Positions 40,810 to 53,952 of a stretch of DNA of 64,000 nt are shown one piece after another; the first letter of the stretch is position 1, and each line of letters begins with the position of its first letter. The notes beneath the pieces were generated by a model. That model saw nothing but the letters and a program-made list of their open reading frames with translations, was not told where the DNA came from and did not search any database. This stretch comes from Mycolicibacterium thermoresistibile (GTDB lineage Bacteria; Actinomycetota; Actinomycetes; Mycobacteriales; Mycobacteriaceae), in contig NZ_LT906483.1 in NCBI RefSeq assembly GCF_900187065.1, positions 1,984,001-2,048,000 on the forward strand, written 5' to 3'. Position numbers and translations under genes: made by a program.

Positions 40810-41849
40810 CCGCTCACCACTGCATCGGAAATGATCTGCACCCCCGCTCCTGAGCCGGACACCACATACAGCGTGCCAGATGCGTCGTCGAAGGCCAGCG
40901 CGTTGGGCTGCTGGACGGTCCGGTACCGGATCCTTTCGACCGGTATGCCGGTCGAAAGGTCGTAGCCGATCACGGTGTTGGTGGCGGTCTGCGACACCCA
41001 GGTCAGCGACCGCGACCCGGCCAGGCCGTACGGCGAGTCCGGCACCGGGTACCGCTGCCGCATGAGCAGCGGGTCGACGCTGAACACCAGCAGTTCGCCG
41101 CCGCGGGTGTCGGCCACCAGCACCCGGCCCGCCGGATCGGTGGCGAGTGTGGTGGCGCCGTCACCGGCGCGCAGCGCGTGGCGGGGGTTGCGGCCGCTGT
41201 TGTCGACGGTGGTGACCAGGCTCTGCGCCCGGTCCAGCACCACCGTGTCGCCGCCCTGGGTCACCAGTGCGTCCACCCGCACGAACGACGTCACCTCCCC
41301 GCCGACGGTGGTGTCGGAATCCAGGGTGTAGACGCCGCCGTCGGCGCTGCCGAGCACCAGCCGGCCGTCGTCGTGCCGGGCGATCGCGGTGAACTCGGTG
41401 TCCTGATGCCCGTCGACCTCCACTTTCTCGGCCGCGACCTGCTCCGCGGGCCCGGACAGGTTCATCCGCAGATATCCGCCGCGGGTGGCCAGATAGACCG
41501 TTCCGGCGCCATCCCCGCATATCGCGGTGGCCTCCGCGGGGAGCGCGACGGTGCGCGGCGCGACGCCGGGGGTCGAGGGCAGCAGCGCCACCGCCGGGAC
41601 CGTGCCCAGCACCACCAGGGTGTCGGTGCCCGGATCGAACAGCGCCGCCCGTGCGGAGAGGTCCAGGGCGCGCACCGTGCCGGCGGGGTCGCCGGTGACC
41701 GGGGGAGAGGCCGCCGGGGTGGCCGGTGCGACGGTCGCCGGGCCCCGGTCGACGGGATTTCCTCCCGAGCAGCTGAGCAGCAGCGGAACCGCGGCGAGGG
41801 CGGCGCCCAGCCGGATCAGCCGGGCGGACGGGTTTGAGCGGGGTCGCAA
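40806..41849 (-). CDS. lppL: Lipoprotein LppL
   Basis: A 347-residue lipoprotein: basic start ([12 protein letters not shown]), hydrophobic core and lipobox LLLSC with the cysteine near residue 27, then a short Thr/Ala/Pro linker and a domain made of repeated beta-propeller-like strands ([70 protein letters not shown]). The TTG start at 41849 has GGGAG seven bases upstream; a GTG at 41903 would add 18 residues. Function unknown; gene order with pyrD matches Rv2138-Rv2139. Confidence 0.85.
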   Translation of the reverse strand: MRPRSNPSARLIRLGAALAAVPLLLSCSGGNPVDRGPATVAPATPAASPPVTGDPAGTVRALDLSARAALFDPGTDTLVVLGTVPAVALLPSTPGVAPRTVALPAEATAICGDGAGTVYLATRGGYLRMNLSGPAEQVAAEKVEVDGHQDTEFTAIARHDDGRLVLGSADGGVYTLDSDTTVGGEVTSFVRVDALVTQGGDTVVLDRAQSLVTTVDNSGRNPRHALRAGDGATTLATDPAGRVLVADTRGGELLVFSVDPLLMRQRYPVPDSPYGLAGSRSLTWVSQTATNTVIGYDLSTGIPVERIRYRTVQQPNALAFDDASGTLYVVSGSGAGVQIISDAVVSG

Positions 41850-41985
41850 CGGGTAGCTCCCGGTTCGGTAGACGTCGGATGAACGGAGAAGGGCAGCGTC
41901 CACCGAAGTCTAGGCAACCGTCGCCGCCCTGAAACGGGGGCGATTGTCCACGGTGAACGGCCGTATCGGAGGTACAGTGCGAACC

Positions 41986-42312
41986 ATGGCCCGCATCGCG
42001 AACAGCACGGCGGGGAACGCCACCGCCGGCGACTCGGAGTTCGTCATCGAAGACCTCTCGGTGGGCGTGCACGCCAGCGGGTACGGCCGGGTCGGTGACG
42101 GGCGCAGCTTCTGCTTCTACACCGAGCGTCAGCAGCTGGTCGTCGAGGTGTACCGGCCGCGGTGGTCCGGGCCGGTGCCGCAGGCCGAGGACATCGTCGC
42201 GACCGCCCACCGCAGGCTCACCGACATCGACGTCACCGACGAACGCAGCGTGGCGGCCGCGGTGCGCGACGCGGTGGCCGGCGCCCGGCCGGTGGCGCGC
42301 ACCGCTCTCTAG
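41986..42312 (+). CDS. Conserved hypothetical protein (Rv2137c-like)
   Basis: This 108-residue protein has no signal or membrane helix. It carries a conserved core [20 protein letters not shown], with later [19 protein letters not shown] and a helical C-terminus. I know no function. GGAGGT at 41968-41973 precedes two candidate starts: GTG 41977 (very close) and ATG 41986 (12 bases); I used the ATG. It is divergent from lppL and lies upstream of uppP with a 67-bp gap. Confidence 0.7.
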   Translation: MARIANSTAGNATAGDSEFVIEDLSVGVHASGYGRVGDGRSFCFYTERQQLVVEVYRPRWSGPVPQAEDIVATAHRRLTDIDVTDERSVAAAVRDAVAGARPVARTAL

Positions 42313-42379
42313 AGCGTGTACTGAATCTGCCGCCCGCGGGCGCCACGGTACGGTCGTCGTCGTGACAGACGCGCCGGCC

Positions 42380-43210
42380 ATGTCGTGGTTGCAGGTGATC
42401 GTGCTGTCGGTGGTGCAGGGTCTGACCGAATTCCTGCCGATCTCCTCGTCGGGGCATCTGGCCATCACGTCGAAGGTGTTCTTCGACGGCGACGCGGGAG
42501 CATCGTTCACCGCAGTCACCCAGATCGGCACCGAGGCGGCGGTGTTGCTGTATTTCGCGCGGGACATCGGCCGGATCGTCAAGGCCTGGTTCGGCGGTCT
42601 GTTCGACGCCGCCCGGCGCGACGCCGACTACCGGATGGGTTGGTTCGTGATCATCGGCAGCATCCCCATCGGGGTGTTCGGGCTGGTGTTCACCGACGAC
42701 ATCCGCACCGGTGCGCGCAATCTGTGGCTGGTCGCGACGGCGCTGATCGTGTTCTCCGTCGTGATCGCGGCGGCCGAGTATCTGGGCCGCCAGAATCGGC
42801 AACGAGAAGAACTGACCTGGAAGGACGCCGTCATCGTCGGATTCGCCCAATGCCTGGCGCTGATCCCCGGGGTGTCGCGCTCCGGCGCGACGATCAGCGC
42901 GGGGCTGTTCCTCGGCCAGAACCGTGCGCTGGCCGCGCGGTTCGGGTTCCTGCTGGCCATTCCGGCGGTGTTCGCCTCCGGGTTGTTCTCGCTGCCCGAC
43001 GCGTTCAACCCGTCCGGCGCCGGGATGAGCGCCACCGGCGCGCAGCTGCTGGTGGCCACGGTGATCGCGTTCGTGGTGGGCTTCGCCGCGGTGGCGTGGT
43101 TCCTGCGGTTCCTGGTGCGGCACAGCATGTATTGGTTCGTCGGCTACCGGATGCTGCTCGGCGCGGTGGTGCTGGTCCTGCTGGGCGCCGGGGTGGTGAC
43201 CGCCACATGA
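42380..43210 (+). CDS. uppP: Undecaprenyl-diphosphatase
   Basis: UppP (BacA) recycles the polyprenyl carrier by removing one phosphate, feeding MraY and arabinogalactan synthesis. The 276-residue membrane protein has the two BacA signatures, [16 protein letters not shown] near the N-terminus and [14 protein letters not shown] in the middle, both needed for activity, with about eight helices. The ATG at 42380 begins MSWLQVIVL as in homologues; GTG 42362 would add six residues. Its stop overlaps the ATG of the phosphatase gene (ATGA). Over-expression in other bacteria gives bacitracin resistance. Confidence 0.94.
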   Translation: MSWLQVIVLSVVQGLTEFLPISSSGHLAITSKVFFDGDAGASFTAVTQIGTEAAVLLYFARDIGRIVKAWFGGLFDAARRDADYRMGWFVIIGSIPIGVFGLVFTDDIRTGARNLWLVATALIVFSVVIAAAEYLGRQNRQREELTWKDAVIVGFAQCLALIPGVSRSGATISAGLFLGQNRALAARFGFLLAIPAVFASGLFSLPDAFNPSGAGMSATGAQLLVATVIAFVVGFAAVAWFLRFLVRHSMYWFVGYRMLLGAVVLVLLGAGVVTAT

Positions 43211-43911
43211 CCGTGATCCTGTTGCGGCACGGGCGCTCGACCGCCAACACCTCGCACACCCTGGCCGGGCGCACGGCGGGCGTGGACCTCGACGAGAAGG
43301 GCCGCGAACAGGCGGCCGCGCTGGTCGACCGGATCGGCGAGCTGCCGATCCGCGCGATCGTCCGGTCACCACTGCTGCGGTGCCGGCGCACCGTGGAGCC
43401 GCTGGCGGCCGCACTCGGGCTGGAACCCGTTGTCGACGACCGGCTGATCGAGGTGGACTACGGCGCCTGGACCGGCCGCAAACTCAGCGAACTCGTCAAG
43501 GAACCGCTGTGGGCGGTGGTGCAGCAGCAGCCCAGCGCCGCGGTGTTCCCGGACGGGGAGGGGCTGGCCCAGGTGCAGGCCCGGGCGGTCGCGGCGGTCC
43601 GTGAACACGACCGCCGGCTCGCCGAGGAACACGGCGCCGACGTGCTGTGGCTGGCCTGCAGCCACGGCGATGTGATCAAGGCGGTGCTGGCCGACGCCCT
43701 GGGCACCCACCTGGACAGCTTCCAGCGCATCGGCGCAGATCCGGCGTCGATGAGCGTGATCCGTTACACCGCGGTGCGGCCCTTCGTGATGCACGTCAAT
43801 CACACCGGTGCGCAGTTGACGGCCGGCCTGCTCCCGAAGCCGGCGCAACCCGATCAGCCCCAGGGCGACATCCCGGCCGAGGACGCCGTGGTGGGCGGGT
43901 CCACCGAGTAA
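43207..43911 (+). CDS. Histidine phosphatase family protein (Rv2135c-like)
   Basis: A 234-residue protein of the phosphoglycerate mutase-like branch: the phospho-histidine H8 lies in [10 protein letters not shown], with the second catalytic arginine in SPLLRCRRT and the second histidine in CSHGDV. The residue pattern fits acid or broad-specificity phosphatases rather than true mutases. ATGA overlap with uppP suggests co-expression. In the actinobacterial MSMEG-type family it is followed by DUF3090, as here. Substrate unknown. Confidence 0.87.
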   Translation: MTVILLRHGRSTANTSHTLAGRTAGVDLDEKGREQAAALVDRIGELPIRAIVRSPLLRCRRTVEPLAAALGLEPVVDDRLIEVDYGAWTGRKLSELVKEPLWAVVQQQPSAAVFPDGEGLAQVQARAVAAVREHDRRLAEEHGADVLWLACSHGDVIKAVLADALGTHLDSFQRIGADPASMSVIRYTAVRPFVMHVNHTGAQLTAGLLPKPAQPDQPQGDIPAEDAVVGGSTE

Positions 43912-43936
43912 CAGCGACGGTATTTTGGGAGGTGCC

Positions 43937-44524
43937 ATGGCCCGCGCAATCCACGTGTTCCGCAAACCCGACCGTTTCGTGGCCGGGACGGTCGGCGAGC
44001 CCGGAAACCGGACGTTCTACCTGCAGGCGGTGTCGGACAAGCGGGTGATCTCGGTGGTGCTGGAGAAGCAACAGGTCGCGGTGCTGGCCGACCGGATCTC
44101 CGCGCTGCTGGAGGAGATTCACCGCCGGTTCGGCACCCCGATCCCACCCGACACCGACGTCGTGGAGGATCTCAGCCCGCTCATCACCCCGGTCGACGCC
44201 GAGTTCCGGGTCGGCACCATGGGGCTGGGCTGGGACGCGGAGGCCCAGACCGTGGTGGTGGAGTTGCTGGCGGTGTCCGACAACGACTTCGACGCCTCGG
44301 TGGTGCTCGACGACGCCGAGGAGGGCCCCGACGCGGTGCGGGTGTTCCTGACACCGGAATCGGCACGCCAGTTCGCCGCCCGCTCCCAGCGGGTCATCGC
44401 GGCCGGACGGCCGCCCTGCCCCCTGTGCGACGAGCCGCTGGACCCCGAGGGTCACATCTGCGTGCGCACCAACGGCTACCGACGCGGCGCGTTCGCCGAC
44501 GCAGATGATGAGCCCGACTTCTGA
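43937..44524 (+). CDS. DUF3090 family protein (Rv2134c-like)
   Basis: A 195-residue protein with the DUF3090 core ARAIHVFRKPDRFVAGTVGE and FYLQAVSDKRVISVVLEKQQ. The C-terminus has a CPLC-(10)-C cluster with histidine (CPLCDEPLDPEGHIC), likely a small zinc site. The ATG follows GGGAGGTGCC. It overlaps the next gene by 20 bases. This family is found in actinobacteria next to the SCO1664-type gene and mshC; function unknown. Confidence 0.85.
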   Translation: MARAIHVFRKPDRFVAGTVGEPGNRTFYLQAVSDKRVISVVLEKQQVAVLADRISALLEEIHRRFGTPIPPDTDVVEDLSPLITPVDAEFRVGTMGLGWDAEAQTVVVELLAVSDNDFDASVVLDDAEEGPDAVRVFLTPESARQFAARSQRVIAAGRPPCPLCDEPLDPEGHICVRTNGYRRGAFADADDEPDF

Positions 44525-45353
44525 CGGCGCGCGCACGCACGAGGTGCTGCAGCACGGCGAGCTGACCGTCATCGGCCGGATCCGCTCGGCCAGCAACGCC
44601 ACCTTCCTGTGCGAGGCGCAGCTGGACGAGCAGCGGGTGCACTGTGTGTACAAACCGGTCGCCGGCGAGGCCCCGCTGTGGGACTTCCCGGACGGCACCC
44701 TCGCGGGCCGGGAACGCGGCGCCTACCTGGTGTCGGTCGCGCTGGGCTGGAACATCGTGCCGTACACCATCATCCGGGACGGGCCGGCCGGCGCCGGGAT
44801 GGTGCAGCGCTGGATCGACCAACCGGGCGACACCGACGACCCGGCCGGTTCCGAGAGCGCGGAGCAGCCCGGGTCCGGGCCCGATCTGGTCGACCTGCTG
44901 CCGGCCGGGCAGGTGACGCCCGGCTATCTGGCGGTGCTGCAGGCCTACGACTACGCCGGCAACGAGGTGGTGCTGGCACACGCCGACGACGAGCGGTTGC
45001 ACCGCATGGCGGTCTTCGACGTGCTGATCAACAACGCCGACCGCAAGGGCGGCCACATCCTGGCCGGGGTCGACGGCGGCGTGTACGGCGTGGACCACGG
45101 GGTCACCCTGCATTCCGAGGACAAGCTGCGCACCGTGCTGTGGGGGTGGGCCGGCAAACCGGTCGACGACGCCATGCTGAGCGCCGTGGAGCGGTTGCGC
45201 CGTCAACTCGACGGCGCGCTGGCCGAGGAACTGCGCGCCCACATCACCGAACGCGAGGTGGCCGCGCTGCGGTCCCGGGTCCACGCGTTGCTGGACAATC
45301 CGGTCATGCCCACGCCGGACCGCCGGCGTCCCATCCCCTGGCCGGCGTTCTGA
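44505..45353 (+). CDS. SCO1664-family protein, kinase-like fold (Rv2133c-like)
   Basis: The 282-residue protein matches the SCO1664 family. The segment [20 protein letters not shown] has a lysine in a YKP context and the later [16 protein letters not shown] and [11 protein letters not shown] resemble the catalytic and metal loops of phosphatidylinositol-kinase-like proteins (NADRKxGH and DHG). This reading is my inference; no activity is known to me. Starts at ATG 44505 or 44508 within the end of DUF3090, and shares one base with the cysQ start, so the three are tightly coupled. Confidence 0.75.
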   Translation: MMSPTSDGARTHEVLQHGELTVIGRIRSASNATFLCEAQLDEQRVHCVYKPVAGEAPLWDFPDGTLAGRERGAYLVSVALGWNIVPYTIIRDGPAGAGMVQRWIDQPGDTDDPAGSESAEQPGSGPDLVDLLPAGQVTPGYLAVLQAYDYAGNEVVLAHADDERLHRMAVFDVLINNADRKGGHILAGVDGGVYGVDHGVTLHSEDKLRTVLWGWAGKPVDDAMLSAVERLRRQLDGALAEELRAHITEREVAALRSRVHALLDNPVMPTPDRRRPIPWPAF

Positions 45354-46123
45354 TGAGCCTCACCGACGCCGAGCTGGCCGCACAGGTGGCGGCCGAAGCC
45401 GGTGAGATGCTGCTGGAGCTGCGCGAAGAGGTCGGCCACTGGGACCCCTACGATCTCGGCGACCTGGGTGACAAGCGCGCCAACGTGCTGATCCTGGACC
45501 GGCTGCGGGCGGCCCGCCCCGACGACGCGGTGCTGTCGGAGGAGGCGGTCGACGACATGTCGCGGGTGCGCGCCGACCGGGTGTGGATCGTCGACCCGGT
45601 GGACGGCACGCGGGAGTACTCGATGCCCGGCCGGGAGGACTGGGCCGTGCACATCGCGTTGTGGCAGCGCGGCGACGACCCCGCGGCGCCGCACGGCCGG
45701 ATCACCGACGCCGCCGTCGCGCTGCCGGCCCGCGGCGAGGTGTATCGCAGCGACACCGTCACCCCGCCGGGGCCGAGGCCGGACCGGCCGATCCTGATCA
45801 CGGCGAGCGCCAGCCGCCCGCCGGCGGTGCTGTGGTGGATCCGCGACCGGCTCGACATCCGGCTGGTGCGGATCGGTTCGGCCGGTGCCAAGGCGATGGC
45901 CGTCGTGCGCGGCGACGTCGACGCCTATCTGCACGCCGGCGGGCAGTGGGAGTGGGATTCGGCGGCGCCGGCCGGGGTGGTGCAGGCGGCCGGGCTGCAC
46001 GCGTCGCGCATCGACGGGTCGCCGTTGATCTACAACCGGCCCGACCCGTATCTGCCCGATCTGCTGATGTGCCGACCGGAGCTGGCGCCGGTGCTGCTCG
46101 AGGCCATCCACAGCGCGTTCTGA
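45353..46123 (+). CDS. cysQ: 3'-phosphoadenosine 5'-phosphate phosphatase CysQ
   Basis: A 256-residue Mg-dependent, Li-sensitive phosphatase of the inositol monophosphatase superfamily. It has LSEEAVDD, the signature [13 protein letters not shown] with its metal-binding aspartates, and a C-terminal [16 protein letters not shown]. CysQ removes the 3'-phosphate of PAP/PAPS in sulfate assimilation. The ATG overlaps the preceding stop by one base. It lies 108 bp ahead of mshC, tying sulfur handling to mycothiol synthesis, as in M. tuberculosis. Confidence 0.92.
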   Translation: MSLTDAELAAQVAAEAGEMLLELREEVGHWDPYDLGDLGDKRANVLILDRLRAARPDDAVLSEEAVDDMSRVRADRVWIVDPVDGTREYSMPGREDWAVHIALWQRGDDPAAPHGRITDAAVALPARGEVYRSDTVTPPGPRPDRPILITASASRPPAVLWWIRDRLDIRLVRIGSAGAKAMAVVRGDVDAYLHAGGQWEWDSAAPAGVVQAAGLHASRIDGSPLIYNRPDPYLPDLLMCRPELAPVLLEAIHSAF

Positions 46124-46231
46124 CGGTTCCGGGAATCTTTCCGGCCGCCGTATTGTCTGCACCCTGGGAGAGTCCGCGTCACCACACACCAGCGGGAGGC
46201 CGTCCTGAGCGCACACCCTAGAGTCGGAGTC

Positions 46232-47497
46232 ATGCAGTCTTGGCCGGCGCCCGAGGTGCCGACGCTTCCGGGGCAGCCTCCACCGTTACGGCTCTACGAC
46301 AGCGCCGATCGGCAGATCCGTCCGGTGACCCCGGGGCGCACCGCGACCATGTACGTGTGCGGAATCACCCCGTACGACGCCACCCATCTCGGTCACGCCG
46401 CCACCTATCTGGCGTTCGATCTGATCTACCGGGTGTGGCTGGACTCCGGGTTCGACGTGCACTACGTGCAGAACATCACCGACATCGATGATCCGCTGCT
46501 GGAGCGGGCCGAGCGGGACGGGGTGGACTGGCGTGACCTGGCCGCGCGGGAGACCCGGCTGTTCACAGAGGACATGGCCGCGCTGCGGGTGCTGCCGCCG
46601 CGCGACTACGTGGCGGCGACCGAGGCCATCGACGAGGTCATCGAGCTGATCGAGAAGATGCTCGCCGCGGGCGCGGCCTACGTGGTCGACTGCGACGTGC
46701 CCGGCGCCGACTATCCCGATGTGTACTTCCGGGCCGACGCCACCGAACAGTTCGGCTACGAGTCCGGCTACGACCGCGAGACCATGGCCCGGCTGTTCGC
46801 CGAGCGGGGCGGTGACCCGGACCGTCCCGGCAAGCTCGACCCGCTCGACGCGTTGCTGTGGCGGGCGGCCCGGCCGGGCGAGCCGAGCTGGCCGTCACCG
46901 TTCGGGCCCGGCCGGCCGGGCTGGCATGTGGAGTGTGCCGCGATCGCGCTGAGCCGGATCGGCACCGGCCTGGACATCCAGGGCGGCGGCAGCGATCTGA
47001 TCTTCCCGCACCACGAGTTCTCGGCCGCTCACGCCGAATGTGTGACCGGTGAGCGCCGGTTCGCCCGGCACTACGTGCACGCCGGGATGATCGGCTGGGA
47101 CGGCGAGAAGATGTCCAAGAGCCGCGGCAACCTGGTGCTGGTGTCGGAGTTGCGCGCCGCCGGGCACGATCCGGCGGCGATCCGGCTGGGCCTGCTGGCC
47201 GGGCACTACCGCGCGGACCGGTTCTGGAGTGATCAGCTGCTGGCCGAGGCCACCGAACGGCTGCACCGGTGGCGCAGCGCCACCGCGCTGCCGGCCGGAC
47301 CCGACGCGACCGATGTGGTGGCGCGGTTGCGGCGGTACCTCGCCGACGATCTGGACACCCCCAAGGCGCTTGCCGCACTTGATGGTTGGTGCACCGACGC
47401 GCTGGAGTACGGCGGCGACGACCCGGACGCCCCGGGCGCCGTCGCCGCGGCGGTGGATGCGCTGCTCGGGGTGGATTTGCGGGGACCGCTCGAGTAG
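46232..47497 (+). CDS. mshC: Cysteine:1D-myo-inosityl-GlcN ligase MshC
   Basis: MshC couples cysteine to GlcN-Ins in mycothiol synthesis, using the fold of cysteinyl-tRNA synthetase. The 421-residue enzyme has zinc ligand C43 in [20 protein letters not shown] at 52-55, KMSKS at 293-297 and [10 protein letters not shown]. It lacks the long anticodon-binding end of true CysS, as expected. ATG start 46232. Marker of mycothiol-making Actinobacteria. An SDR gene follows 11 bases later. Confidence 0.95.
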   Translation: MQSWPAPEVPTLPGQPPPLRLYDSADRQIRPVTPGRTATMYVCGITPYDATHLGHAATYLAFDLIYRVWLDSGFDVHYVQNITDIDDPLLERAERDGVDWRDLAARETRLFTEDMAALRVLPPRDYVAATEAIDEVIELIEKMLAAGAAYVVDCDVPGADYPDVYFRADATEQFGYESGYDRETMARLFAERGGDPDRPGKLDPLDALLWRAARPGEPSWPSPFGPGRPGWHVECAAIALSRIGTGLDIQGGGSDLIFPHHEFSAAHAECVTGERRFARHYVHAGMIGWDGEKMSKSRGNLVLVSELRAAGHDPAAIRLGLLAGHYRADRFWSDQLLAEATERLHRWRSATALPAGPDATDVVARLRRYLADDLDTPKALAALDGWCTDALEYGGDDPDAPGAVAAAVDALLGVDLRGPLE

Positions 47498-47508
47498 TTT
47501 TCCCGCAC

Positions 47509-48408
47509 ATGACCCCAGTGACCGGCAAAGTCGTCTTCATCACCGGCGGTGCCGCCGGGATCGGCGCCGAGGTGGCGCGCCGCCTGCACGCCCGGGGCGC
47601 CAAGGTGGTCCTCACCGACGTCGACGAGGTGGCGCTGCGCGGTATGCTCAGCGAATTGGGTGCGGACCGGGTGCTCACCCGGGTCGCCGACGTACGTGAC
47701 CTGACCGCCATGCAGGCCGCCGCGGACGCCGCGGTGGAGCGGTTCGGCGGAATCGACGTCACCGTGGCCAACGCGGGCGTCGCCACCTACGGCTCGGTGC
47801 TGGCGGTCGACCCGGCCGCGTTCAAACTGCTCATCGACGTCAACGTGACGGGCGTGTTCCACACGGTGCGGGCCACCCTGCCCGCGCTCATCGACCGCCG
47901 CGGCTACGTGCTGATCGTGTCCTCGCTGGCCGCGTTCGCCGCCGCCCCCGGGATGGCGCCGTACGACGCGGCCAAGGCCGGCGTCGAACACTTCGCCAAC
48001 GCCCTGCGGATGGAGGTCGCCCACCAGGGCGTCGACGTCGGCTCGGCGCACATGTCGTGGATCGACACCGCGATGGTGCGCGACACCAAGGATGATCTGC
48101 CCAGTTTCCGGGAGATGCTCACATCGCTGCCCGGACCGCTGGGCAGGACCACCTCGGTCGACAAGTGCGCCGACGCGTTCGTCAAGGGCATCGAGCGGCG
48201 CAGCAGCCGGATCTACTGCCCGCAGTGGGTGGGCCTGGTGCGGTGGCTCAAACCCGTGCTGTCCACCCGGCTCGGGCAGGCCCCGATCCTCAGGACCGCG
48301 CCCAGGCTGGTGCCGCAGATGGACGCCGAGGTGGCCGAGCTGGGCCGGTCGGTCAGCGCGCGGGTGGCCGCCGTCAGAACAGACGATCCGGACAGTGCGG
48401 ACGGTTAG
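47509..48408 (+). CDS. Short-chain dehydrogenase/reductase (Rv2129c-like)
   Basis: A 299-residue classical SDR: TGGAAGIGAEVARRLHARGA is the cofactor loop, NAG in VANAGVATYGS, catalytic Ser in VSSLAAFAA and YDAAK holding Tyr and Lys. The Asp after the second strand (TDVDE) suggests NAD rather than NADP. The C-terminal extension after about residue 225 is longer than in the smallest SDRs. Substrate unknown. Directly downstream of mshC (11 bp), probably co-transcribed. Confidence 0.88.
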   Translation: MTPVTGKVVFITGGAAGIGAEVARRLHARGAKVVLTDVDEVALRGMLSELGADRVLTRVADVRDLTAMQAAADAAVERFGGIDVTVANAGVATYGSVLAVDPAAFKLLIDVNVTGVFHTVRATLPALIDRRGYVLIVSSLAAFAAAPGMAPYDAAKAGVEHFANALRMEVAHQGVDVGSAHMSWIDTAMVRDTKDDLPSFREMLTSLPGPLGRTTSVDKCADAFVKGIERRSSRIYCPQWVGLVRWLKPVLSTRLGQAPILRTAPRLVPQMDAEVAELGRSVSARVAAVRTDDPDSADG

Positions 48409-48410
48409 CG

Positions 48411-48482
48411 CCGACGGCTGGTTGCGTAACGCCATGGCGATCTGAGCGCCGAATTTCCGCCACAGCGTTACGCAACCGTCGG
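48411..48482. terminator. Long hairpin between convergent SDR and PAC2 genes
   Basis: GGTTGCGTAACGC (48420-48432) pairs with GCGTTACGCAACC (48465-48477), the stem being extended by CCGAC/GTCGG outside and ATGGCG/CGCCAC inside. With a total span of 72 bases it is a strong bidirectional terminator candidate; no T-run is present. Confidence 0.7.
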
Positions 48483-48501
48483 TGATGAGCGGCGGGGTCG
48501 G

Positions 48502-49407
48502 TCAGCCGCCCCGATAGCCGGGGCCGCGTCGGCGCAGGTATCGCTCGAACTCCGCGGCCAGCGCGTCGCCGTCGATCTTCAGGGCCTCGCTCATGTCGAG
48601 TTCGGCGTCGCCGCGCTCCTCGAGGGCCGCGACGTATTCGGCCAGTTCGTCGTCCTCCGACGTCAACTCGGTGATCGCCTGCTCCCACTCCTCGGCCTGG
48701 ACGGGCAGGTCGTCCAGCGGCACCTCGACGTCGAGGACGTCCTCCACCCGGCGCAGCAGGGCCACGGTCGCCTTCGGGTTCGGCGGCTGCGACACGTAGT
48801 GCGGAACCGCCGCCCAGAACGTCACCGCCGGAATGCCGGCCTGCACGCACGCGTCCTGCAGCACCCCGGCGATGCCGGTCGGGCCCTCGTAGCGGGACTC
48901 CTCGAGGCCGAAGTACTTCGCCGAGTCGCCGGAGTAGGCCGCCCCGGACACCGGCACCGGACGGGTGTGCGGGGTGTCGGCCAGCAGCGCGCCGAGGATC
49001 ACCACCGTCGTGACGTTGAGTTTCGTGGCGATGTCGAGCAGTTCGGCGCAGAACGTGCGCCAGCGCAGATTGGGTTCGACGCCGTGCATGAGCACGATGT
49101 CGCGGTCACTGCCGGGTGGACGGCAGTGCGAGATGTGCATCGCGGGCCACACCAGTTCCCGCGTCACCCCGTCGACTTGGCGGATCACCGGCCGGTTGAC
49201 CTGGTAGTCGTAGTAGGACTCGTCGTCGATCTCCATGATCGGCCGCGCCCCCCAGATCGCGTCGAGGTGCTCCAACGCATCGCTGGCGGCGTCGCCGGCG
49301 TCATTCCAACCCTCGAACGCCGCCACCACGATCGCGTCGTGCAGTTCGGGCAGGCCTTTCGAGCGGGAATCGGATCCGGAACTGGACCCGTAATTGGACG
49401 AGGTCAC
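48502..49407 (-). CDS. PAC2-family protein (Rv2125-like)
   Basis: The 301-residue protein belongs to the PAC2 (proteasome assembly chaperone 2-like) family: AIVVAAFEGWNDAGDAASDA near the N-terminus, VILGALLADTPHTRPVPVSG in the middle and a long acidic helical C-terminus (SEDDELAEYVAALEERGD). Actinobacterial members are cytosolic, trimeric and of unknown function. In this genome neighbourhood (the mpa/prc region lies beyond trmI in M. tuberculosis) a proteasome link is tempting but not shown. GTG start at 49407, divergent from metH. Confidence 0.88.
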   Translation of the reverse strand: MTSSNYGSSSGSDSRSKGLPELHDAIVVAAFEGWNDAGDAASDALEHLDAIWGARPIMEIDDESYYDYQVNRPVIRQVDGVTRELVWPAMHISHCRPPGSDRDIVLMHGVEPNLRWRTFCAELLDIATKLNVTTVVILGALLADTPHTRPVPVSGAAYSGDSAKYFGLEESRYEGPTGIAGVLQDACVQAGIPAVTFWAAVPHYVSQPPNPKATVALLRRVEDVLDVEVPLDDLPVQAEEWEQAITELTSEDDELAEYVAALEERGDAELDMSEALKIDGDALAAEFERYLRRRGPGYRGG

Positions 49408-49523
49408 ACCGCCAGCCTAAGGCCTGTGCGGGGGTGCGCGACGGCGGTCGACCAACCAGCCCCGCCGGGTCGATGCCGGGTCGGTGAATGAAACAGGTTG
49501 CACATGACGACTACGCTGTCGGT

Positions 49524-53099
<3,576 letters not shown>

Positions 53100-53115
53100 G
53101 CGGCCCGGAGCACGC

Positions 53116-53913
53116 TCAGCGGAACAACTCGGCGTGCCGGGTGGCCCACTGCGCCACCGATTCCGCCGGCGTACCGGTGAGTTCCTCGACGAGCCGATTC
53201 GCCCGCTGGGGTGCACCGTCGGCCAGCAGGTCGAGGTACCAGCGTGCCCGGGCGCCCATCACCGGTTCCAGCGCGCGTTCGGCCTCGGCCCGATCGCATC
53301 GCCGGAACGTGACATCCACGCCGATACCGACGCCGATCTGCTCGGCGATCCGGGCGCGGGTGAGTGCCTGCGGCCCGGTCAGCTCATACATCCGGCCGTG
53401 ATGTGACGGGTCCGGCTCGGCCAGCAGATGCGCCGCGACCCGGGCGATGTCATCCATCGAGATGGGGGCTTCGACGACGTCGGGGTACGGTTCGCGCACC
53501 GTGCGGGTGGTCTTGATCTGCTCGGCCCAGAGGGTGAAGTTCTCCAGGAACTCACCGGGCCCGAGCTGGGTGCTGGTGAGCGGGGCGGCGGCGATGGTGT
53601 CGGCGTGCTGCTGCCAGTGCGCCCCGCCCGACAGCGCCACCACATATTCGACCCCGGCCTGTTCGGCCAGCTCCAGGGTGGTCGGCAGGGTGGCGGGCAG
53701 CGGGGCCAGATACATCCGCCGCACCCCGTGCAGCGCCGCCGGCAGCGTCTCGGGCCGTCCCAGATATCCGGTGACCGCGGTCACCGACTCCGGCAGCTTC
53801 GCCTTGGCGGGATCGGTGGTCAACGCGCGAATATCGGTGGCGCCCAGCGCGATCAGGTGATCCACGACACGGCGGCCGATGTTCCCGGTGGCCCCGGTCA
53901 CCAGAATGGTCAT
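53116..53913 (-). CDS. NmrA-like NAD(P)-binding protein
   Basis: A 265-residue atypical SDR (NmrA/QOR2 type): MTILVTGATGNIGRRVVDHL is the dinucleotide loop; there is no YXXXK catalytic pair, and the C-terminal half contains SMDDIARVAAHLLAEPDP and LTGPQALTRARIAEQIG as in NmrA-domain proteins that sense redox cofactors or reduce quinones. Partner and substrate unknown. It lies on the opposite strand to metH, ending 16 bases beyond it, and is divergent from the HAD gene with a 39-bp gap. Confidence 0.82.
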   Translation of the reverse strand: MTILVTGATGNIGRRVVDHLIALGATDIRALTTDPAKAKLPESVTAVTGYLGRPETLPAALHGVRRMYLAPLPATLPTTLELAEQAGVEYVVALSGGAHWQQHADTIAAAPLTSTQLGPGEFLENFTLWAEQIKTTRTVREPYPDVVEAPISMDDIARVAAHLLAEPDPSHHGRMYELTGPQALTRARIAEQIGVGIGVDVTFRRCDRAEAERALEPVMGARARWYLDLLADGAPQRANRLVEELTGTPAESVAQWATRHAELFR

Positions 53914-53952
53914 GATTTCGACCCTACGGGCGACCCATGACAGAATCGCGCC

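Noticed and set aside
49408..49523. Cobalamin riboswitch upstream of metH
   Set aside because: The spacer is only 116 bp, shared with a divergent gene, and lacks a recognisable B12 box.
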